DNA of 5,340 nucleotides from Clostridiales bacterium (GTDB taxonomy: Bacteria > Bacillota > Clostridia > Oscillospirales > Acutalibacteraceae), in the NCBI GenBank assembly GCA_020859725.1, contig JAJBVR010000098.1, positions 1-5,340 on the forward strand, written 5' to 3'. The position numbers and the translations under genes were made by a program. Shown here piece after piece: positions 1 to 5,340 of this stretch (its first letter is position 1; the number at the start of each line of letters is the position of its first letter). The notes beneath the pieces were generated by a model that saw only the letters and a list, made by a program, of their open reading frames with translations, had not been told where the DNA came from and ran no database searches.

Positions 1-73
1 ATTCATCACTATGGATATTCTTTTTACTATTGCAGTTTCATTTTACAATGCGCCACATAAAAATTTTAAATAA
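1..73. other. pyrG 3' flank, no gene seen
   Basis: This is an AT-rich flank downstream of the pyrG stop codon. I see no open frame with a credible start and ribosome binding site, and no strong GC-rich hairpin followed by a T-run in the pyrG direction. The pyrG transcript therefore either ends at a weak site here or continues out of the window. A minus-strand ATG at 4-6 runs off the edge without a recognisable Shine-Dalgarno and is not called. Confidence 0.5.
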
Positions 74-1696
74 TTACTTGCTTTTATTAAGCTTATGCTT
101 ACAGGCGGCTGTTACAAAGCCGCGGAAAAGAGGATGAGGCTTATTGGGTCTGCTTTTAAATTCCGGATGAAACTGGCAGGCAACAAACCATGGATGGCTT
201 GGAATTTCAATCATTTCCACAATATGATTATCCGGCGATGTGCCGGCAAAAATCATTCCGTTTTTCAGCAGTTCCTCTCTGAAATCATTATTTACTTCAT
301 AGCGGTGGCGGTGGCGTTCATAAATCATTGTGGCTCCGTAAAGGGCAAACGCTTTTGATTCCGGATTAAGCGCGCACGGATATTTTCCGAGGCGCATTGT
401 TCCGCCCATTTCCTCCACGTCTTTTTGCTCCGGAAGAATATCTATAACCGGATACTCCGTTTCCGGATTTATTTCGGATGAATTTGCATCTTTAAGCCCT
501 ATAACATCTCTGGCAAATTCAATAATAGCCGTTTGCATTCCCAAACATATTCCGAGGTAAGGAATATTTTTTTTCCTTGCAAAGCGGGCCGCCTTAATTT
601 TTCCTTCTATGCCTCTGCTTCCGAAGCCTCCGGGAACCAAAATTCCGTCCATATCGCCAAGCGCGGAATTTAAATCCGCGTTGTTATCCTCAAGCGTTTC
701 GGAATCTATCCAATGAATATCAACGGCGGAACGCGTTTCTATGCCACCGTGCTTAAGCGCCTCATTAACTGAAATATAGCTGTCATGCAGTTCAACATAT
801 TTGCCCACCATACCTATTTTAACTGTTTGCAAAGGATTTCTGAGTGCATCAAGCATTTCCTGCCAATCCTTTAAGTCGGGGTTTCCCAATTTAGGCCCAA
901 GCTTTTTAATAACAACATCATCCATACCCTCTTTGTGCAGCATAACCGGCACTGCATAAAGTATGTCACAATTATTATTTTCAATAACGCATTCTTTATC
1001 AACATTGCAGAAAAGAGATATTTTATTTTTAATATCGTCCGAAAGCTTATGCTCCGTTCTGCAAACAATTATATCAGGCTGTATTCCAAGCGCAAGCATT
1101 TCCTTAACACTGTGCTGAGTGGGCTTTGATTTTAGCTCGTCCGAAGCCGCAAGGTACGGCACCAAAGTTACGTGCACAAAAAGGCAGTTTTCTCTGCCGT
1201 ATTCAACGGCAAACTGACGTATGGCCTCTAAAAACGGCTGGCTTTCAATATCCCCTATTGTGCCGCCCACCTCAACAAGGCAGACATCCGCCCCTGTTTC
1301 GGCACAACGTGAAACAGAGCGTTTTATTTCATTTGTTACGTGCGGAATAATCTGAATCGTCTGCCCTCCGTAAACGCCTTTTCTTTCATCGGTAATAACC
1401 TTCCAATAAACTCTGCCTGAGGTAAGATTTGAATTTTGAGTAAGCGATTCGTCAATAAATCTTTCATAATGACCCAAATCCAAATCCGTTTCCGCTCCGT
1501 CATCGGTTACAAACACTTCTCCGTGCTGAACGGGATTCATTGTCCCGGGGTCAACATTTAAATACGGATCCAGCTTCTGAGCTGTAACCTTAAGCCCCCT
1601 TGACTTTAAAAGCCTTCCTAAGGACGCCGCTGTTATTCCTTTTCCGAGACCGCTTACAACGCCTCCGGTAACGAATATATATTTTGCTTTTGCCAC
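74..1696 (-). CDS. pyrG: CTP synthase (glutamine-hydrolysing)
   Basis: This enzyme catalyses the last step of de novo CTP synthesis in the cytosol: UTP, ATP and glutamine give CTP, ADP, phosphate and glutamate. Family knowledge adds that it works as a tetramer, with GTP as activator. The 540-aa length is normal for a complete enzyme. The N-terminal amidoligase domain spans about residues 1-270. It has the nucleotide-binding SGLGKG loop at 15-20 (Lys19), the [13 protein letters not shown] motif at 68-80, and [12 protein letters not shown] at 141-152, whose Asp73 and Glu142 match the usual Mg-binding residues. The C-terminal class I glutaminase domain (about 290-535) has PGGFGSRG at 355-362, the nucleophile Cys384 in LGICLGMQ, and the His510/Glu512 pair in QFHPEF. 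No key residue is missing. Translation starts at GTG, fixed by a strong AAGGAGG site 7 bases upstream. The DUF1846 gene ends 56 bp upstream in the same direction, so co-transcription is likely. The leader used for CTP-sensitive reiterative transcription in Bacillus pyrG is not visible. Confidence 0.98.
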   Translation of the reverse strand: MAKAKYIFVTGGVVSGLGKGITAASLGRLLKSRGLKVTAQKLDPYLNVDPGTMNPVQHGEVFVTDDGAETDLDLGHYERFIDESLTQNSNLTSGRVYWKVITDERKGVYGGQTIQIIPHVTNEIKRSVSRCAETGADVCLVEVGGTIGDIESQPFLEAIRQFAVEYGRENCLFVHVTLVPYLAASDELKSKPTQHSVKEMLALGIQPDIIVCRTEHKLSDDIKNKISLFCNVDKECVIENNNCDILYAVPVMLHKEGMDDVVIKKLGPKLGNPDLKDWQEMLDALRNPLQTVKIGMVGKYVELHDSYISVNEALKHGGIETRSAVDIHWIDSETLEDNNADLNSALGDMDGILVPGGFGSRGIEGKIKAARFARKKNIPYLGICLGMQTAIIEFARDVIGLKDANSSEINPETEYPVIDILPEQKDVEEMGGTMRLGKYPCALNPESKAFALYGATMIYERHRHRYEVNNDFREELLKNGMIFAGTSPDNHIVEMIEIPSHPWFVACQFHPEFKSRPNKPHPLFRGFVTAACKHKLNKSK

Positions 1697-1703
1697 AGAA
1701 ATT

Positions 1704-1710
1704 CCTCCTT
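1704..1710 (-). promoter_or_regulatory. pyrG ribosome binding site deciding a GTG start
   Basis: On the minus strand a full AAGGAGG lies 7 bases ahead of the GTG at 1694-1696. The next residues ([11 protein letters not shown]) match the normal CTP synthase N-terminus, so the GTG, rather than a downstream ATG, is the start. The gap between the DUF1846 stop and this site shows no convincing -35/-10 pair, which supports read-through from the upstream gene. Confidence 0.9.
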
Positions 1711-1752
1711 TAAATTTTATCTGTAAACATTTAAAAATCAGTTAATCAAGAA

Positions 1753-3213
1753 TCACTTAACCGGATCGCAGGTTAATCTTATTCCCAGTTTTCTTAGAAC
1801 GCCGGCATCAACATCAGAAAGTAAAACAGAGCTGTGCATTTCGCAGTTATTAAGCTTGCAAAGCTGTGCCAAAGCAGCGGCGGCGTTATCATCGCTTGCG
1901 GCGGAAACGGCAAGGGCTATAAGCACCTCATCTGTGTGGAGCCTTGGATTTCTATTTCCCAAATGATTTGTTTTCAGCTCCTGAATCGGAATTATAACCT
2001 TCGGCACTATTAAAAGCACTTTATCTTCAATTCCCGCCAAATGTTTAAGCGCGTTAAGCAGCATAGCTGAAGCGCACCCCAAAAGCTTTGAATTTTTTCC
2101 TGTGATAACCGTGCCGTCATTCAATTCCGCGGCGGCGGCAGGCTCGCCTGATTCAGCGGCGGTTTTTCTTGCCTCCACAGTGCATTTTCGGTTTTCGGCG
2201 CTTATTCCCGCCTGATTCATAAGAAGCTCAAGCTTAAAAATCTCATCCTTATTTGAGGCTCCCTTAGCCGCGTCTGCCGAGGCATTAAAAAACCGCCTTA
2301 TAATTTCCTGATATGAAGCCTGCGAAACCGCATTGTCATCAAATATGCAGCTGCCCGCCATATTAACACCCATATCCGTGGGTGATTTATATGGGCATTC
2401 ACCGTAAATTCTTTCAAATGTTGCCTTTAACACTGGAAAAATTTCAACATCCCTATTATAATTAACCGCTGTTTTTCCGTAAGCCTCAAGGTGCCAGGGA
2501 TTAATCATATTTATATCATTTAAATCAGCGGTAGCAGCTTCATATGCCATATTAACCGGATGGCTGAGCGGCAGATTCCATATGGGAAATGTTTCAAACT
2601 TGGCATACCCGGCTTTTACTCCCCGCTTATTTTCGTGATAAAGCTGGGAAAGGCAAACCGCCATTTTTCCGCTGCCTGGCCCCGGGGCGGTTATAACAAC
2701 AAGCCTACGCTCTGTTTTTATATAATCATTTTTTCCGTATCCGTCATCGCTTACAATATGTGAAATATTGGACGGATATCCTTCTATAAAATAGTGGCGG
2801 TAAACAGGCACCCCTAAATTCCCAAGTTTTTCTTCAAATTGCAAAACTCTTGGGTGAGAAGCATATTTTGTTAAAACCACACTTCCCACCATAAGCCCTT
2901 TTTCTCTGAATTCATTAATTAAGCGCTGCGCGTCCACATCATATGTAATTCCCAAATCGGAGCGAAGCTTGCATTTTTCAATATCCTGAGCGCTTACAAC
3001 TATAACGATTTCCGCCTCTTCTTTCAGATGAAGAAGCATTTGAAGTTTACTGTCCGGCTGAAAACCGGGAAGCACACGCGAGGCGTGAAAATCATCAAAA
3101 AGCTTGCCGCCGAATTCCAAATAAAGCTTGTCGCCGAATTCTGAGATTCTTTCTCTTATTTTTTCCGACTGTATTTTTAAATATTTATCGTTATCAAATC
3201 CTAATTTATACAT
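1753..3213 (-). CDS. DUF1846 (UPF0371) family protein, function unknown
   Basis: I recognise this 486-aa protein as a member of the DUF1846/UPF0371 family, which is widespread in Firmicutes and Actinobacteria and has no established activity. It looks full length for the family (about 500 aa). The N-terminal part (1-165) starts with the typical GFDNDKYLKIQSEKIRER segment. A glycine-rich APGPGSGK loop at 176-183 after a beta strand resembles a nucleotide-phosphate binding loop. Further hallmark segments are INPWHLEAYG near 237-246, a DMGVNMAG segment near 280-287, and NPRLHTDEVLIAL near 422-434. The stretch at 347-364 is alanine-rich, which I recall as usual for the family. There is no signal peptide or membrane segment, so it is probably cytosolic. 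The ATG is preceded by a GGGGAGA ribosome binding site with 7-base spacing. A strong candidate promoter lies upstream and pyrG follows directly. Linkage to pyrG hints at a nucleotide-related role, but that is only inference. Confidence 0.9.
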   Translation of the reverse strand: MYKLGFDNDKYLKIQSEKIRERISEFGDKLYLEFGGKLFDDFHASRVLPGFQPDSKLQMLLHLKEEAEIVIVVSAQDIEKCKLRSDLGITYDVDAQRLINEFREKGLMVGSVVLTKYASHPRVLQFEEKLGNLGVPVYRHYFIEGYPSNISHIVSDDGYGKNDYIKTERRLVVITAPGPGSGKMAVCLSQLYHENKRGVKAGYAKFETFPIWNLPLSHPVNMAYEAATADLNDINMINPWHLEAYGKTAVNYNRDVEIFPVLKATFERIYGECPYKSPTDMGVNMAGSCIFDDNAVSQASYQEIIRRFFNASADAAKGASNKDEIFKLELLMNQAGISAENRKCTVEARKTAAESGEPAAAAELNDGTVITGKNSKLLGCASAMLLNALKHLAGIEDKVLLIVPKVIIPIQELKTNHLGNRNPRLHTDEVLIALAVSAASDDNAAAALAQLCKLNNCEMHSSVLLSDVDAGVLRKLGIRLTCDPVK

Positions 3214-3272
3214 TCCAAAATCTCCCCATCACGGAAATTTAAAGCGTTTCGCTAAACACAGAACACATTAAG

Positions 3273-3314
3273 AATAAAAATAAGAAAGACGGCTGTACCC
3301 GCGCACAACCGTCT
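3273..3314 (-). terminator. hairpin plus U-tract: intrinsic terminator or leader attenuator
   Basis: On the minus strand AGACGGTTGT (3314-3305) pairs with ACAGCCGTCT (3296-3287) around an 8-base loop. That gives a 10-bp stem whose only imperfection is a U-G wobble. The strand asymmetry favours minus-strand function, because on the plus strand that pair is a C-A mismatch. A T-rich tail follows (11 T in the 15 bases after the stem). It lies 227 bases past the lipoprotein stop, so it could end that transcript. It also begins only about 4-5 bases after the start site predicted for the DUF1846 promoter, so it could equally act as an attenuator or a 5'-end stabilising hairpin of that mRNA. Confidence 0.75.
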
Positions 3315-3324
3315 GTACTTACAT

Positions 3325-3353
3325 ATTATAAGGCATTGATTATAAGAAATCAA
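3325..3353 (-). promoter_or_regulatory. sigma-A-type promoter for DUF1846-pyrG
   Basis: On the minus strand a TTGATT -35 (3353-3348) and a perfect TATAAT -10 (3330-3325) are separated by 17 bases, the optimal spacing. Transcription would start near 3318-3319, giving a leader of about 105 bases before the DUF1846 ATG. A second TTATAAT copy at 3345-3339 could act as a weaker -10. No comparably good promoter is seen elsewhere between the lipoprotein stop and the DUF1846 start. Confidence 0.75.
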
Positions 3354-3354
3354 T
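3335..3354. promoter_or_regulatory. inverted repeat overlapping the -35 and spacer, candidate operator
   Basis: ATTGATT and its exact reverse complement AATCAAT are separated by 6 bases. The first arm contains the -35 hexamer and the second lies inside the promoter spacer, so a bound dimeric protein would block polymerase. The symmetry is seen directly; regulator binding is inference, and in AT-rich DNA a 7-bp pair could also be chance. I do not recognise it as a known regulator's consensus. Confidence 0.4.
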
Positions 3355-3360
3355 AGCGGC

Positions 3361-3380
3361 AAATAAAAAATTTTTATTTA
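3361..3380. promoter_or_regulatory. A/T-tract palindrome upstream of -35, UP-element-like
   Basis: Nine-base arms AAATAAAAA and TTTTTATTT are separated by one base, 7 bases upstream of the -35 hexamer. The position and the phased A and T tracts resemble an UP element contacted by the polymerase alpha subunit, which would strengthen the promoter. It is too AT-only and its loop too short to serve as a terminator. Confidence 0.45.
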
Positions 3381-3540
3381 CGTAAAAGATTACAACTAAA
3401 CACCGGAAAACGTGCAAATACGTATTGACTTGATGTATTCTGTTTTTCGATTATGCTGTAAATTTTAACTTACCGCCGTATACCGCAGCACAAATATCTT
3501 GATTATTTTATGATTAATGAATCATTTTTTTCGTTGATTG

Positions 3541-4962
3541 TTACTCTGCGTTTATTTCAATTTGGATTGGGTAAGCGCAATCCGTCTGCTGCGCGGATGG
3601 GATATTGGTTGTATAAATGTCTTTTGCGTCGATTGTGCCCTTTGGGTACTGCGGTAAAATGAAAATTCCGGGTGCGAAAATGTCCGTGTTGCTTTTAGTC
3701 CGCCGCAAACCGCTTGCAGACAGCTGAAAAGACTGCAGAGTGCCGTTTTGAATGCTGTTATCATAGGCAGCGCCGGGTTCGTCAACGCTATTCGGTTTTG
3801 TATCTATATACATATTGTAATACAGCGGCGTCTTTTTTACATGCGAGAATACTTCATCCGCATGTTCGCAAAGCTGCTTGATTTCGGACAGGGTTTGCGT
3901 AAGATTTTTTATACCCAAGTTTTCCAACGGGTATGTTTTATGCACGGCGTATTCTTCATAAGACTTAGATTCATAAAACGGTGCTTCCTCGTCCACATAA
4001 TCCCAACTTAAGATGAGGGAGCCAAGCGGTGTAGCTATAACCTCTGCTTCGCTCAGAAACCAGTAGTCATTGTAATCTTTTCTGCCTTTGTAAATATAGA
4101 GCGGGATATTCAGTTTGCGCAGCTGGCCGTTTGCTGTAAATTCGCTGTTACCGGAAAAGTCCCTGTGCGGACCGGTACCGATAATACCGTCCTGCGCGGT
4201 GCAGTTGCTGCGGATTTTTTGTTCAACAACGTTAAAATCGATTTTCGGTATGTCATAGGGAATATCCGATTCACTTACTTCTTCAAAAGCGGCGCAGCTA
4301 TCATGGCCGGACAGGGAGATTGCATAGGCATGTTGATACTCCGGGTTGGGTCTGCCCTCGCCAAGGTACTCACGTTCTGTGCGCACAAACAGGGTCGTGT
4401 CGTCCCACCAAAGCCGATCTGTGATCTTGTCTATGCCATAGATTGTTGTACTCCATTGCAGCGGCGTAAAGTCGGGTCTGTCAACATACGGCAGTGAAAG
4501 CGAATAACATTTCAGCGTATAGTCGTATTTGCGAACGCCGTACCCGTTTGCATCGGTACTTTCCTGATTCTGTGCCTCAGTCGTTTCCCAGGTGTAAAAC
4601 CGATCGTATTGCTGACTGATTGAAAATTGTTCCAAACCGGGCACATCGGCGATAAACCTGGGATTTTCTTCAGAGCAGTCAAACAGCCCCGGCCGGTTTT
4701 TGTTTTCCTGCGCATCCGGTACCGTGTCCGTGTTCTCGGTTGTCTCCGTTTTGCCATCGGTCGTCTCCGGCTCCGGTTCAGTTGGATTCTCGTAACCGGA
4801 ATAGATTTTATAACTATCCCATTCAAAACAAACCGAGCCGACCGGTACATAGGCGCTTGTGTCGGGTACTGCGTCTGTTTGTTCATTGGTATTGCCCGTG
4901 CAGGAGCAAAGTGAAACAGCTGTTATAATGACCGCAAATAGGATTCGTAAACTTTTCTTCAT
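3541..4962 (-). CDS. predicted lipoprotein, family not recognised
   Basis: I do not recognise the family of this 473-aa protein. The N-terminus has a charged MKKSLR, a hydrophobic core (LFAVIITAVSL) and a lipobox LCSC. It should be exported, cleaved by signal peptidase II and lipidated at Cys21, then held on the outer face of the membrane. Residues 22-90 form a low-complexity linker rich in Thr, Glu, Pro and Asn (for example NPTEPEPETTDGKTETTEN at 59-77), probably a flexible tether. The remainder (about 95-473) is rich in Tyr, Trp, Asp and Ser with alternating hydrophobic patches, consistent with a beta-rich extracellular domain. No catalytic motif is evident. The ATG is set by AAGGAG with 9-base spacing. 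Sampled lines run about 50-58% G+C, above the roughly 33-48% sampled in pyrG, suggesting a different origin. The gene remnant upstream ends 31 bases before this start. Confidence 0.85.
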   Translation of the reverse strand: MKKSLRILFAVIITAVSLCSCTGNTNEQTDAVPDTSAYVPVGSVCFEWDSYKIYSGYENPTEPEPETTDGKTETTENTDTVPDAQENKNRPGLFDCSEENPRFIADVPGLEQFSISQQYDRFYTWETTEAQNQESTDANGYGVRKYDYTLKCYSLSLPYVDRPDFTPLQWSTTIYGIDKITDRLWWDDTTLFVRTEREYLGEGRPNPEYQHAYAISLSGHDSCAAFEEVSESDIPYDIPKIDFNVVEQKIRSNCTAQDGIIGTGPHRDFSGNSEFTANGQLRKLNIPLYIYKGRKDYNDYWFLSEAEVIATPLGSLILSWDYVDEEAPFYESKSYEEYAVHKTYPLENLGIKNLTQTLSEIKQLCEHADEVFSHVKKTPLYYNMYIDTKPNSVDEPGAAYDNSIQNGTLQSFQLSASGLRRTKSNTDIFAPGIFILPQYPKGTIDAKDIYTTNIPSAQQTDCAYPIQIEINAE

Positions 4963-4993
4963 AATATCCCGCTCCTTTTTAATACTTTATAAA

Positions 4994-5181
4994 TCAGACA
5001 ATGACACGGGTTTCCGGATCTGTGCCGATTTCATATCCCATGTCCAAAAAGCCATAGTCATTGCCGGCCAAATCTGTCCATGTTTCACTGCCGGGCAGTT
5101 TCTTTTTTCTATAAGCAATGTGTACGGATAACTGCTGCCTGCGGCAGCTTTACCGTTACCGGGGCCGTAAATCGCAATAAT
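4994..5181 (-). pseudogene. 3' remnant of an unidentified gene, frame-disrupted
   Basis: Reading leftward, one frame is open from 5149 to a TGA at 4994-4996. It encodes a protein-like C-terminus: LPGSETWTDLAGNDYG followed by FLDMGYEIGTDPETRVIV. Upstream, the coding-like text is in a different frame (GPGNGKAAAGSSYPYTLLIEK), open from 5181. The two frames meet at a run of six A (5103-5108). One extra A would join them as ...TLLIEKKKLPGS..., so a one-base loss in the run is the simplest reading. No start codon with a ribosome site precedes the fragment, and G+C drops abruptly just beyond 5181, so the 5' part of the gene appears to be missing. Hand count gives about 48% G+C here, like the lipoprotein gene. 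I cannot assign a family. It could instead be a structured leader that merely looks coding. Confidence 0.5.
5120..5160. repeat. GC-rich imperfect inverted repeat
   Basis: The core GCTGCC-tgc-GGCAGC (5134-5148) is a perfect 6-bp stem with a 3-base loop. The flanks TACGGATAA and TTACCG continue the pairing with small bulges, giving an unusually long imperfect hairpin on either strand. No T-run follows on either strand, so it is not an intrinsic terminator. It lies inside the gene remnant and may be coincidental, a small repeat element, or part of an RNA structure. Confidence 0.4.
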
Positions 5182-5298
5182 TTATGCCTTTAAAATATAA
5201 AATAATCATATTTTAAATTTGAGATTATATAAAGTAATAATCCACTGCGAAATAAATGATTTCTCCGCTTTTGTGTGGCTGAAACTTTTTAATCCCTT
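5182..5298. other. AT-rich spacer between IS end and gene remnant
   Basis: About 117 bases at roughly 25% G+C by hand count contain no supported coding sequence. The stretch contains the candidate promoter annotated separately. Its sharp compositional border with the remnant at about 5181 suggests a junction between DNA of different origin. Confidence 0.5.
5224..5251 (-). promoter_or_regulatory. candidate promoter reading toward the lipoprotein gene
   Basis: On the minus strand a TTCGCA -35 (5251-5246, 4 of 6 consensus) and a perfect TATAAT -10 (5229-5224) are separated by 16 bases. Transcription would start near 5217, cross the gene remnant, and reach the lipoprotein start after about 255 bases. 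The -10 is strong, but the surrounding AT-rich DNA makes chance matches likely. No better promoter is seen closer to the lipoprotein gene. Confidence 0.4.
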
Positions 5299-5340
5299 GA
5301 ATTGTCAAGTCAAGTGCAACAGAGTATCGAAGAAGACTTC
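5299..5340 (-). mobile_element. end of an IS30-family insertion sequence (transposase C-terminus)
   Basis: Reading leftward from the window edge, the first frame gives EVFFDTLLHLT and then TGA at 5305-5307. This matches what I recall as the C-terminal ending of Firmicute IS30-family transposases (TPYEVFF...LLHLT). The bases over and just after the stop (GTTGCACTTGACTTGACAAT on the minus strand) match my memory of the terminal repeat that overlaps transposase ends in this group. The outer boundary is placed at about 5299 and is uncertain by several bases. Only 11 codons are inside the window. The catalytic DDE core and the other terminal repeat would lie to the right. Confidence 0.6.

Larger units (their letters stand above)
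3214..3540. other. intergenic control region between lipoprotein and DUF1846-pyrG
   Basis: No protein gene is supported in these 327 bases. The left half holds the promoter, inverted repeat, A/T tract and hairpin annotated separately. Between the hairpin and the DUF1846 ribosome site is a small AGCG-ttt-CGCT stem at 3243-3253 with no clear role. The right half (3381-3540) holds an imperfect tandem TACCGC repeat at 3471-3488, a weak AT-only hairpin, and a weak plus-strand promoter-like pair. The lipoprotein gene has no strong terminator immediately after its stop. Confidence 0.6.

Noticed and set aside
95..1350. Plus-strand and off-frame open stretches across pyrG
   Set aside because: The whole interval is accounted for by an intact CTP synthase on the minus strand.
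1697..1752. Independent pyrG promoter (TAAAAT-like -10 in the 56-bp gap)
   Set aside because: No acceptable -35 lies 16-18 bases upstream. AT-rich DNA gives such hexamers by chance.
3214..3330. Bacillus-type CTP-sensitive reiterative-transcription leader for pyrG
   Set aside because: That mechanism needs a transcript beginning with GGG and a pyrimidine partner in the terminator stem. The predicted start here is AG followed by UACAG, and the DUF1846 gene lies between the leader and pyrG.
4512..4886. Open minus-strand frame of 124 codons inside the lipoprotein gene
   Set aside because: It overlaps the lipoprotein in another frame and is extremely Arg-rich with low-complexity text. The frame with the signal peptide, lipobox and ribosome site is the real one.
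4165..4914. Plus-strand open frames opposite the lipoprotein gene
   Set aside because: They are antisense shadows of a long open frame, with no ribosome binding sites and no recognisable protein features.
4859..5131. Plus-strand open frame of 90 codons across the lipoprotein start and gene remnant
   Set aside because: It is antisense to the signal peptide and to the coding-like remnant, with no ribosome binding site. Its hydrophobic look comes from the complement of the leader region.
5134..5160. Intrinsic terminator at the GC-rich hairpin
   Set aside because: Neither strand has a T-run directly after the stem.

Overview
The window looks like a chromosomal stretch from a low-to-moderate-GC Firmicute, probably an anaerobic gut-type Clostridia member. 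This is inferred from the strong AGGAGG-type ribosome binding sites, a DUF1846/UPF0371 protein, a Gram-positive-type lipoprotein signal, and the end of an IS30-like element. All genes read leftward, on the minus strand. No phage, CRISPR, tRNA or rRNA sequence was seen.

The left part (1-3213) is housekeeping in character. pyrG (CTP synthase, 74-1696) lies 56 bp downstream of a DUF1846 gene of unknown function (1753-3213). No terminator or convincing promoter separates them, so they probably form a two-gene transcription unit. The 327-bp gap upstream (3214-3540) holds a near-consensus sigma-A-type promoter (TTGATT, 17 bp, TATAAT). An inverted repeat overlaps its -35 element and spacer, and an A/T tract sits just upstream. 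A GC-rich hairpin with a U-rich tail begins within a few bases of the predicted transcript start. That arrangement could be a very promoter-proximal attenuator, or the terminator of the gene upstream, or both.

The right part (3541-5340) is accessory in character and clearly richer in G+C in the lines I sampled. It holds a 473-aa predicted lipoprotein with no recognised family (3541-4962). Directly upstream, at 4994-5181, is what reads like the 3' end of another leftward gene: a short coding-like segment split across two frames at an A-run and lacking a start. G+C then falls sharply, from about 48% to about 25% by hand count, into an AT-rich spacer with a candidate promoter. The last 40 or so bases encode a C-terminus typical of IS30-family transposases, and the probable IS end overlaps it.

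The pyrG half is ordinary apart from its control region. The less explained parts are that control region and the IS-adjacent gene remnant. No complete new system is demonstrated here.
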